From Pterois miles (taxonomy: Eukaryota > Chordata > Actinopteri > Perciformes > Scorpaenidae): a stretch of DNA of 64,000 nt. The notes below the pieces were generated by a model. That model ran no database searches. It was not told the DNA's origin and saw only the letters and a list, made by a program, of their open reading frames with translations. A program made the position numbers and the translations under genes. This document shows positions 23,770-34,124 of this stretch, piece by piece; the stretch's first letter is position 1, and each line of letters opens with the position of its first letter. Location: the NCBI GenBank assembly GCA_947000775.1, contig CAMQGK010000001.1:2407001-2471000 (forward strand), in the 5' to 3' direction.

Positions 23770-24932
23770 AAGCAGAAGGAAAAATGTAGGGAATTAAGAG
23801 CTGACTTGCTGGGACTGTATAGCTTTAGATGATTCAGGAAATTAATTGCTTCATGGCATATTTTTAAATAACATAGTTTTTAATCTTTTGGCTTGGGGGA
23901 AGGTCATCGGTGTTAAACTCCAAGTTGAGTGGCAAGTCTTTTTGATATTTTTCAAGCTGAGGTTAAAGTCGTCAAAAAGTCCAAATGTTGTGACTCGAGT
24001 CCACACCTCTTTGTTGTTCTGAACAAATACTGAACATAACTGTGTGTGGTGGGATTCCTGTCGGTCATCTTTTGATCGCAGAAACAGTCAAAATGTCTTC
24101 TATCGTCTTGTCTAGTTTTCAGTATTTTCAATCTTAACAGACCTACTCAAAATATACATAAAATCAAACTTTGCAGCGTCACAATAGAAACACTTCATGA
24201 CTGCAATCTGTTACAATTAATTGTAAGATTACAGAAACACAGCAGCTCAGTTTGCGTGCTGTATATCATGAGGACTAATAATTACAGGTGCTGTAGCTCG
24301 CTGTGGGACTGTGGGTGAACCCCACAGTGGAAAATATAGTTGACAAGTTAATTTATGTTGTTGAGCTCCAGAGAAATATCACACAGAGGTGTAAAATATT
24401 TGTAAACTGTGCAGCTGCTTAAATGTTTCCATGATGCAAACATGCCTGTTGATTATTACATGATTGGGTTTTATTAACTCCCATAAGTCCCTTGTCAAAT
24501 CAGGGATTACATAACCAGACTGACTGTCGCAGAGAATCAGGTCTAACTGAGTTTTAATGGTGTCAAAAGTGTTGAATTGCTCTAAGATATTGTTTCTATA
24601 TTAAGTTAGTAAGCAGGCAGGTTCTGCTTTATTACTCAGTATTGACTTGTCTTAAAATGGCTCTTATCAATATTTGTATATTAACAATGGATGAAATGAT
24701 GTATAATAGAAAGGGATCACTTGTAGGACTGCAGTTCTCCTCAGCTCCACGTAGCTTTTTAGCATTTTTCAGCTCATTGTTTTGGTTTTTACTTGTCACA
24801 ACTTTACTGTTTTAGCTCAGGCTCTCGGTCTCATAAGCATCATTTTCAGATTCAGCGGAAAGCTTTTTGCAAGAAACAGCAACTAACTGGTGAACATAGT
24901 GGAGCTAAAGATCCAGATATTTACCTCAGGAG

Positions 24933-25370
24933 CATAGACTGTATAATTGGATGGACGACATGTCTCCACTTCCTCACACTGTGCGAAAGTGACGCCAAAA
25001 TATCCCAGAGCTGCCATCCAGAGTCAGAGTCTGCGCAGTAGTGATCGAGGGCTGGATCCACGGTATTTAGGTCCCGCCCACACACCCGTCGGAGCCAATC
25101 GCGAGCAGAGCACAGCTGCAGCCTGTTAACGTGAGCCACCTAGCTGCTATGTTAGCACCACAGTTGCTGTTTGGCTAAGGGTGTTGGGAACTACCTAAAA
25201 TGACAGAAACCATCTTTGGGATAAATTTATTTGACGTGAACTTGGCCCATCCGCTAACATGGAATAGGCAGGCTTTATGAGTTGCACTGCAGCCAGCCAC
25301 CAGGGGCGATCAAGATTGACTTTTGGGGAGCTGTCATGTCGTCCATCTTTATATGCAGTGACAGTCTATG
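24933..25370. mobile_element. MITE with terminal inverted repeats (catagactgtat)
   Basis: The left end is CATAGACTGTATAATTGGATGGACGACATGTC and the right end GTCATGTCGTCCATCTTTATATGCAGTGACAGTCTATG. They match in inverse over roughly 35 bases with small gaps. About 440 bases, no coding capacity. Confidence 0.8.
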
Positions 25371-27512
25371 CCCAGGGGTTAGTGGAGACCATAAACAGAG
25401 CTAAAGGGAGAGTCAGTATTGCACAAATATGACTCTAAATGAATATTAGAAAGACCTGCTTGCTAACATGTTCGCTATATTAACTTAAGGTGACAATATG
25501 TCTGTTGCATTTATAGTTTGTTGTGTTGCCCCATTGTGGCCAAAAAATCAGTTACTAGAGATTTAAGAGGGTTTGCAACTAAATGTAGTTTGGACACCTC
25601 CATTTGTTTTGTTGCTAATTCCTAAATTACCGTGTTTAATCAAATTAGTGCAGCAAATCTGGAGCCAAGCATCAGTGTAACAATGACAAAGGGAAAGGAG
25701 CTGCTACCCCCCCCTCCCCCCAGCAGGTTAATCAGCCATGTGGGTAAGTGCATGGCTGTTATTTGCATGTGTGCATGGTGGTGCAGTAATGTGAGGCTAC
25801 ATATGTTGTTTCTCTGTGCATACATGCATGTCAGGCAAGAGAGCTGTACTGTACCCTATCACAGCCAGGCGGTGTGTGTTTGCCAGATCCTACTTGCCCA
25901 TTAGACTCCAGTGTTTCCTCCTCGCTCATTCCTGGTGGAAAAACAAGGCGCTCTTCCAGGCAGCAGTGGTGGCGGCACTGCAGACATCTCCCCAGCAATC
26001 TGAGGAAAGCCCTGCCGGTGGGATATGAAGAGAGAGAAACAGAGATGGATTGTTCTGCTGTCTGTAGTGTGTTAACAGGATCTTAGATAGTAGACTCCCC
26101 CCTCTGCGATTCACAATCAGAGCCACATATACACCGGCCAGAGAAAGGGATTTAGCTATGCATTACAGCAGCAATAGAAATACATTTTAATTCCTCTAGA
26201 GGTACTTGGATTAATGGTTTTATATACATGGTGTGTGCAGTGTCTGTGTTTGCGTTTGTGTGGGTGTATGAGAGATGGCGGTGTGTGTGTGTGTGTCAGT
26301 GCTTTGACTGACACAAGCCACGCTATATGTCACAGTGCTGGAAGTACATCAGTGGGATGTCAGGGAACAAGCTGCTTTTTGACTTGATACATGAGCAGCT
26401 ATCCATAATGAATGTTGCAGTGCCACTTATTTTATTAGCTGAGCCCTCGCTTACCAAATACACCCCCTAAATAACATGCGTAGAAATTGCATTTTTGCTC
26501 AGATGAAGAGGAAAAGAGTCTTCCCATGAGATGTCAGACACATAATAAAGTATGTCATCCCTATTTCAGGGCTAGCTGCGCCGCTGTCGACTGTTGTTGA
26601 CTCGTCTGCTGCTTGCAGGGAATGCTTTCCGAGGCCTAAGAGAGCGGATGCAGCGAGTGTCAGGACTCGTCTCCAGCATTGTCGGTTTGTTGTCGTTTGC
26701 ATGAGCCCAATTGAATTCAGCGCAGCTATTCTTCGAGGAGTTCCCATCGTGATATGGCGAGGCGCGGAGACATCTGGGTACCTACTGACCACTTAACTGC
26801 CTGCACTCGTCAATAACTCTTTAAAAAGATCAATTAGGGCGATCAGTGGCGAGAGCGCCGCCGGGGCTGAGGTGCCATATTGAGCTGTTTCTGTGAGATG
26901 ATGTCACACGCAGCTCTTTTCCAGAGAAAGAGCCTCACCCCTCCAGACATTTGACTTCATTAAAGGGGTGTTCTCCTCAAACCGGAGCAATAAACTCAGC
27001 AATAAGCTGCTTCTCTCTTATCTGCCTCGTCTGTGCCTCCAGAGGCGGCGGCGGCGGTAGGCAGGGGGGAGTCCTCGCAGTGTCCAGCCAGCCGGCTCAT
27101 TGAAAGTGTTCTGACTGAAACATCGAGCCATAAAAATCGATTTAGATTGCAACAGTTTCTTACATTTATCGTTTGCTCACCTTTTTGCCCTTGTGAAATG
27201 TCCGTTTACACATTTTACAACCTGATTGATTACATGCTGCTGTTTTCAGTTCATTGTGTTCTTTTTATCCTCTCTGCCGTGGAGTGCTTTTCGCCCTCCG
27301 TTCCACTTGTATCAGACGCCGTGATAAATGTGGTTGTCATGACGCCCCGTGGCAGCCAATGAGCTCACAGGAACCGGCGAGTGTGTCAAGCGCAGGCGAT
27401 GACAGACAGGCCCGGTCCACAGCAAGCTGACCTTTCACCTCCTAACCTTTCTTCCATGCTGATTATTAATCCTACTTACAGTGCACTTCCTGTGTCCCTC
27501 CATCGCAAATTA

Positions 27513-27596
27513 ACCTTTCTCTTCTTCTCTCTTCCCCTCTTTCTGTCCTCTCCTTTCACACCCCTTCCTGTTTCCCCCCTGTTATTCCTCTTGCAG
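27513..27596 (+). promoter_or_regulatory. slc8a3: Polypyrimidine tract and 3' splice site of the exchanger exon
   Basis: A nearly unbroken run of C and T about 80 bases long leads to the acceptor TTGCAG ending at 27596. The tract contains several TTCTCT- and CTTCT-like elements of the kind bound by PTB-family splicing repressors. Such a long tract before a known alternative-exon position suggests regulated inclusion; that is inference. Confidence 0.75.
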
Positions 27597-27703
27597 CAAA
27601 CTTATTCACGTGAAAATTATTGACGATGAGGAGTATGAGAAAAACAAGAACTTCTTCCTGGAGCTGGCCGAGCCTCGCATGGTAGACATGAGTCTGCAGA
27701 AAG
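27597..27703 (+). CDS. slc8a3: Sodium/calcium exchanger (SLC8/NCX) CBD2 alternative exon, exon A type, internal coding exon
   Basis: This internal exon encodes part of the second regulatory calcium-binding domain (CBD2, a Calx-beta fold) in the large cytosolic loop of a plasma-membrane Na+/Ca2+ exchanger. After one base finishing the preceding codon (GT|C would restore the conserved Val), it reads KLIHVKIIDDEEYEKNKNFF then LELAEPRMVDMSLQK, 35 codons, and leaves one G before the donor GTGCGG. The family signature is I-D-D-E-E-Y-E-K-N-K. In mammalian NCX1 exon A this stretch carries the Asp and Lys (about residues 578 and 585) that separate the Ca2+-binding exon A form from exon B; both residues are kept here. 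The ending MVDMSxQK is as I remember SLC8A3 exon A, whereas NCX1 ends LVEMSEKK. Fish also have slc8a1a/b, slc8a2 and slc8a4 copies, so the paralogue is less sure (about 0.55) than the family (about 0.95). Acceptor and phases fit. The donor is weak, as is common for alternative exons. Confidence 0.93.
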
Positions 27704-29004
27704 GTGCGGTACTGAACCTATTTCTTCCTCTCTTTTTACATTCTGTCTCTCCGCAGGCCTCTCTGTCTCTTCTTTGTCCACTTCTTTTACCTGAACTTCC
27801 TCTCTGCTGTATCCCCCCGCTTCATCCTCCTACTTTTACACCGCCAAGGACTCTCTATCTCACGGCCATGCTTTCACATTACATCTAAAACCCTAACCAC
27901 AAACGCTACATCACCATCATAATGACAGTCCCGCCAGACAACATCGTCATCTGCATAAAAAGAGAGCAGGGAGTCTGGGTGCTGCTAGCAAGTAGCTATT
28001 ATTCTGTAAAGACACGTTTTACCTTAATGCAGTAGCTATTTTTAAGTATGTGCCTGCTTGGGTGAAAAATACAAGCTGTTGGTGAAATGAGATTATTGAT
28101 TTATGTTTTGCTATTAGACTGTATAACTCACAGGACTGTTTGAATGTAATACTTTATATGAAAGTCTAACTTTCTGACTGTATCTTGTGCAGCTCATATT
28201 GCAGTCATGTCCTCTTTGGCAGGGGCCATGTTACTCACTGCAAGATTGAATCCTCTGCACACCAAGCTTTTGTTTAGGCTTTTTTTTTTTTGCACTAAGG
28301 TGAATATAGAAATAAAAGTAGGGCACGGAGGAATTCAAATCACACTAAGTTTTCATCATAAGTTTTGTTTGTTTTCTTGTTTCCTGCTTGTCGTTGTTAA
28401 TGTCTGCTGAAAGAAGCCAACAGGCATTTTTGCGCACCGTTATCTAATGCGGTGTTATCTAACCGCGCTCAAGGCCAGGGGACGGGAGGCTCACAAGCTG
28501 GAGCGGAGGGTGCAGAATATGATTGGGCCCGGTAACGCTCCCTGTGTTCTCAGAGTGAGAGTCATGATGAAGAGGAGTTACTATGCAGGTCTTTATGAGT
28601 GACAGCTGCATCACTCCAAACACTCCTCCGCTGCTCTATGATGTTGCTTGTTTTTATTCCCTTTGTGTCGGTGCAGGTTTTACCCACACACACGTAGATA
28701 AACACACACAACAAGCTGTCTGTCACACATCTCTGTTTGGCTGTTTGTAAGATCAGTAAACATGTTGTGTTAGTTGTTTGCTTCTCTGAACAGGAGTCAA
28801 ATTAAATGTCTATAATATGAAATCTAATGTCAACAACTGCAAATATACTCATATAAATGTTCAGATGCATTCACTATGTATTATTATCCTGGATTATTCA
28901 TTCCCAAACAATAACATGCAAAGGCTAGCTGCCAGCTTGTGTTAGTCTGTGAGTTTAGCTGTGTTTGTGCTGAACTTGTGGATTGTACATAAGAAGTGGA
29001 CGTA

Positions 29005-29458
29005 TGGTGCCTTCAAATGGGGTCGTGTTTACTGTGTTTACGACATGGGAAGTCATGAACATGACATGTGTTGCATTCAAGTGGTTAAGTTGTGAAGAAT
29101 ACCGCTGCTAAGCAAGGCAATATTAACATTACTGTCTGAGTCTAGAAGCCACAGAGGCTAACAGTTTAGCAAGCTAGCTAGTGGGTAACATAATGCAGAA
29201 AATGTAAAATAATATTATAAAATTAATGTTATTAAATTACCAAGTAATACAATATAGGACTAAAATTACAATATACTGTACAATATTAACTTTAACCGAT
29301 AAATGAACTTCCAGACACAAACGCCGACAAACATGTCACAAGTCGTGAACTCGGAGCTTTTAGACACTTTCCGCGAGGGACACGATGTGACATGAGGGAG
29401 ACGTTCATATGGGCCCAACTCGTAAACACGGTAAACACAACTCCATCTGAAGGCACCA
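29005..29458. mobile_element. MITE, 'tggtgccttcaaatggggtc' family, full length
   Basis: The left terminus TGGTGCCTTCAAATGGGGTCGTGTTTAC pairs in inverse with the right terminus GTAAACACAACTCCATCTGAAGGCACCA. The interior carries GACATGGGAAGTCATGAACATGACATGTG, TCAAGTGGTTAAG and CCACAGAGGCTAACAGTTTAGCAAGCTAG. About 454 bases. Confidence 0.85.
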
Positions 29459-29679
29459 TTTGTTACAAACCTTAGAGGATATGTAACATGTAAAAGCATT
29501 AAATAGAAAAATAGATGTATTTGTTTGTCAGTCTATTCACTGGACCGATCAGAGCAGGGCTGAACATCGCTGTCTGATCGTCCACCACAGAGGGGACAAA
29601 ATATGAACAATTAGAAACAACAACATTAAATCCAACACAAAAGAAATGCATATAACTTGTTTTTTGCAACCACAAGTTT

Positions 29680-29850
29680 GAAAATGGCCACGCCACTTTT
29701 CCTCACCAAAATTTAGCTCAACGTTGGAGCGTTATTTATTATTCTTCCCAACAAGTTGCCATGACAATGATTCCTTAGGTTTTCTAGTTTCATATGATAT
29801 CAGTATATTCACTCTAAACATTTTAAAGCTTTAAAAGTGAGCCCACTGCA
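29680..29850. mobile_element. MITE fragment, agggctgtcaaagttaa family, inverted
   Basis: AAAATGGCCACGCCACTTTTCCTCACCAAAATTTAGC, GGAGCGTTATTTATTATTC and CCTTAGGTTTTCTAGTTTCATATGATATCAGTAT are the reverse complement of core blocks in the copies at 18367 and 48293. Confidence 0.65.
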
Positions 29851-32265
29851 ACATCTGTGAGAGCGAGTAGCAGCCAGGATCGCAGGTGGGCTGTCGGCTT
29901 GTTAAGAGCTTAATAGTTTATATATAAAAGATCAATACTTGATGTCAGTGTACCGATGCAATAATTGCATGCAAAATATCGCGATACTATGATTTTTTTT
30001 CCCCAAATCCTTAAAATTAAACACACTGTGGCAATTTATGTCAAATCATTGTGGCCACAGGAGCTGCTGTTAAAGAAAAGTTTCACAGACTCATATTAAA
30101 TGTGCTGTGAATTCATAGTAGAGATTTTCCTGCCCTTGTGAGAACATATATACTGTAGTTACTTGTTGATTAAGCCTGCAGTCGCTCCCCAGTAACCGTG
30201 AAAATCCTCCAGAAATATGTTTTAGTCCAATCAAAAAGTGAAAGTCACATCAAGTTTGCAGGGCCTAACAAAAAACAGAACGATACAATGCGAACGCACG
30301 TGTCATTCTTCATTTCTCGCAGCCATCGAGGTTCCTACAGCGGGATTGTTGAGTTCAGTGCAGCGAACACGAGTCCGGATTGTTGCAGACAGAATAGGTG
30401 TAGAGGAAGAGGAGGGAGGGAGAGGGCTATATCTGCTCAGACGGAGGGAGAGATGAAGATGGGTAACGACAGCTGCAGCTAAGGAAGACGCATGCCAATG
30501 GCCAGGTTCAGTCTGAGGAGATCAAAACAGCTGCTTTGTTTGGGTCGCACACTGACGGGGGAAAGAAAGTGAAACCTTGTGTGTTATATTTTCAGGCTGC
30601 AGGAGGTCAGAGCATCCTGTGATTCCTGACAGCGAGACACGTATGAAACACTGGATGTCAAACTACATCCAGTTAAGATAGCATAACACGGTGAAACACC
30701 TTTTCACCCATGTCCTTGTTGACATATTTGTGCATATTTCCTGCACAAACTGATCAAAATGGTTCTCATTCTGACACTAAGTTGACAGCAGAACTGTGCC
30801 GCTAATGAAAGTGCAGACGGTGTTGACAATGAGTGATACCAGATACATCTACTTACTTTTTTTTTAATGCAGGAGGTAATGAATGTTTGATCAGGGGTAA
30901 TAAATGTTTGATCCATATATGATGAGGTGGTAATGAAAAAGCTTTTCTGTATTATTTCCCATGCAGGATCATCTTTTATGAATGTGCTCGTGCTGATGAA
31001 ATTGCTTTGATTTGAAATTAGAGAGCTGCAGCCGGTGTTTAGCAGAGGGGTTGCATTTATTCTCCCGTTGCCACAGAAGGTGCTGCTGGATCGCAGTGAT
31101 GTGAATGATATGATAATTTCTCCCTTTTCATATATAATGTGGCGATTATATTGTTGTTCATAACCGCTGATGTGGGGCTGATTGGGTTTGTTTTTCTCCT
31201 TATTAAAGCCAGAGTGGAGGAGCAGAATTAATGAATATTCGATGAGAGTCTTTGTTTTATTTGGCTTTTTTTTTCATATTCAACAGCCTTGCTCTATTTT
31301 CCAACGCAGCTTTTCCATCAACAGTACGTTGCAACCAAAACCCTTTGTTTTATACCTATTATTTCTCCATTATAGATGACCAAAATAGAAGCACAAGAAT
31401 AATGCTCAGATCTTGTTTTAAGTCTCTGATGTTTTTATGTATTACGAGCAGTTGCATCACTCATTGTAGCTTCCCCATTTGTTCATACAGTGGAACGCTG
31501 ATGGCAGAAGCTGGCAGATGTGAGCGAGTCCTAAGCTGGCAGGTCTGACTTTAGACAGTGTGTGAGTAATGAAAGCAATCAAGCCAACAGTCACCCTGAC
31601 CTGTCAGTCTGGAGTTGTTTACTGCGATGCCCTTCTCTAACTTATACTGAAGTGGTCAATACCATTAGCACTTGTGGTGAGGGGGCCAGGCGAGCCACTA
31701 CCACCACTGCTGCTGCAGCGACTCAACACTGCAGAGTCGGACTGAGAGTCACTTCCAAGTCTGTACGTTACAGGACTTTATTTCAGTGGCTTTGTGGTCC
31801 AGCCATGTCTCCTAAAAATGATGTCACCATAAATCTGAATTGCATTCACAATTACACCTGGAAGGAAACGTATTTTGGCGCAGAGCAGGTGTGAAAATTG
31901 CGTTGAACAAAGACGTTGTTGAATAGTAGCAGGTATAACAGGCGAGAAAGTCCTCTACGGGTGAACAGGTCCGACAGACACTGGATTGCTGTTCATGTCC
32001 CTTGTGAAAAATAGAGATTTATTGCATTTTTGTTTTGTTTTGTTTCATCGTCGTCATTTTAAGCCAAACCCTGATGCATTATACGAAACCTAACCCAGTG
32101 GATTTGTTTTGATTCTATTTTGTTTCAATTTACAATGTTAATTACGTTAAAAACTGTTTACAACTGCGCCATCAGCGAGCTAAATTAATACCCTTTTATT
32201 AGCATTAGCATGTCTATATATTGGATTTTTAGACACGGGAGAACCCACTAAAAAAAGGTGATAGA

Positions 32266-32350
32266 CAAGGGGTGGGTGATTATTTTTTCAAGGGGCCACA
32301 TGAGAAACCCAGATTGTTACCGGTGGCCAACCTGCAGTGGATCTCATATT
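32266..32350. repeat. hAT-like terminus ('ggggtgggtgattattttttcaaggggcc')
   Basis: The sequence resembles the left end of a fish hAT element. A right-end-like piece (TTGGCCCACGGGCCGCCAGTTGAATAGGGCCTGG) lies at 37387-37420 in the same intron, but 5 kb of intervening sequence shows no transposase, so they are probably separate remnants. Confidence 0.4.
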
Positions 32351-33049
32351 TACCAAAGTCTTAGGGTGTTCTTAAGGCCATTATCTTTAGCTAAAGGTAC
32401 AGGTATATATTTAATTTCTCACACTTGTCGTGACCAAAATCCCATTGAGGAGTAATCAAAACTCAGACAAGCTACTTGTGAGGTTTTGTCGCAGTCGTTG
32501 CAACCTCTTGTTTTGTCATTGATGGGCAGTTTGAACTCGAACAACTTTAACATTGTAGTCTAGACCAAGGAAAACAAACAAAGCGCGGCTGTGCTTTTGC
32601 TTAATACCAAACTGGGCCCATACCCTGACACAGAAAGCACAAGGACAACAGGACAACATATATCCTTTTCATGTATTTAATTCAGGGTGGCACAATTAGA
32701 TGATTTTTGACCCAGAGAATCAGAGTTCATGCCCATGTGTCAACAAATATCTATCCGGCTGAATCAAAGCGAAACCCTGCAGAAATGCTGTTCTGTATCT
32801 GGCTGTGACCTCTGACCTCTCTGCTGGGCAAAACTACCCCACACAGAAATCAATGAATAGCAAGTTACTCTACAGCTGTATGAGCAGTGTGGTCTACAGT
32901 GTAGTAGTGTGATTATAGTAGCATTAACTATTCAACTGATAAAAGGTGAGAAAATAGTGAGAAATTACATCACACGTTCCCAAAACACAAGGGCAAGTCT
33001 TAATATTCAGCCCAGTCGTCAGGAAAACATGTTGGCTTTTTACATTTCT

Positions 33050-33400
33050 GCAAACCAAAGGGTATGCTGAATGTTGACGTTTAACGTTGTGAAACGATTG
33101 GTTAGGTTTAGGCAACAAAACTACTTGGTTATTGTCAGAAAAGAGATCATGGTTTGTGTTCAAATACAGCCCGTTCTCATTTCCCAGGGTATGAAATACT
33201 GAGGCTTTGTCAGCATGTGATACTGCTGCACAAGGCACCCTTCAGAGTAATGTAACTAGCATAAATAAATAACATAAATACCATATTGTTTTTTCCTAAA
33301 ACTAACTAGGTTGTTTTGTTGCCTAAACATAAGTGTTTTTGTTTAATTCACAACATTAAGCACGTTACTGTGACTGAAAAGGGATACCAAGGGGTCTGAT
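33050..33400. repeat. 'cctaaacctaacc' family repeat copies
   Basis: GGTTAGGTTTAGGCAACAAAACTACTTGG, CCGTTCTCATTTCCCAGGGTATGAAATACTGAGGCTTTGTCAGC and GTTTTGTTGCCTAAACATAAGTG match blocks at 45925-46340 and 58022-58165, some inverted. Confidence 0.55.
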
Positions 33401-34083
33401 GAAGCAGCTAAACGTAGTGAATGTTTGGCATTTCTTCTTGATAAAGGACTTGTGTTGAATGACCGGTTACTTATTATTCTAGTTTGTTATGAAAAAGGGA
33501 TATGAATAAGATGTAGTAAATAAATGATGAACCTTCTTCCTGAGGCTGCATATTGTCATGACAAGGTCTGAAGTGCACACACTTGTGCTGAAAACTGACT
33601 GAGCTGCTGTAAAGTGTCTAAAAACATCAGTAGTTGAGAGGAGGGGACGGGTCGGGGGGTCGGAGAGGGTTGGTAGGCTCGGAAGTGTAGGACCTTCAAA
33701 TGACACTGGAAAAGTGTGTCGTTGGCAGCGTCATCATTCATGTACATTGGTGTGTTAACATTGTGCTGTGTGGGCTCGTGTTTCTTCCATGTGTGCATAA
33801 AGCTGAATTACAAACAATACTAAAGTGAGTATTCTGGAAGTATCAAGTGAGTATTCAGGAAGTTTCTGGAAGTATTATATTATCATGTGCGTGTGTCCAC
33901 ATGTGTCATGTGGCCCCCCCGCGGTAATCCATCTCCCACCCTGCCACTTTCCATTCAAATCATGCCTAGCATGGCGAAATGTGCCACCCATTAGCCTCCT
34001 CGCTCAGTGCGAGCTCTCGTGGCATCTAAGGGCACTTGACATGCTGTTTGAGCTTAGCCAAGTTCTTCTCCCAGTCCTCCCCG

Positions 34084-34088
<5 letters not shown>

Positions 34089-34114
<26 letters not shown>

Positions 34115-34124
34115 AACACACACG
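34089..34124. repeat. (CA)n short array
   Basis: About 17 CA units with one interruption. Confidence 0.9.

Larger units (their letters stand above)
1..27596 (+). other. slc8a3: Intron upstream of the exchanger exon (partial, 5' end outside window)
   Basis: No convincing coding exon is visible on either strand before 27597. Frames present are short, lack plausible splice context, or translate simple repeats and transposon remnants. The large SLC8 exon that encodes the first membrane domain and CBD1 (well over 1 kb as one open frame) is absent, so it must lie upstream of base 1 if the exchanger assignment is right. The stretch is a mosaic of microsatellites, SINE and LINE fragments and MITE-like elements listed separately. 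Between them, for example 1-1900, 5300-6000, 15200-18200, 19100-21500 and 25400-27500, I see unassigned sequence with no clear gene. Intron status is inferred from the exon at 27597. Confidence 0.6.

Noticed and set aside
27757..27890. Second acceptor-like CTCTCCGCAG after exon A
   Set aside because: The following sequence is pyrimidine-rich, encodes nothing recognisable and has no good donor; probably part of the CT-rich flank.
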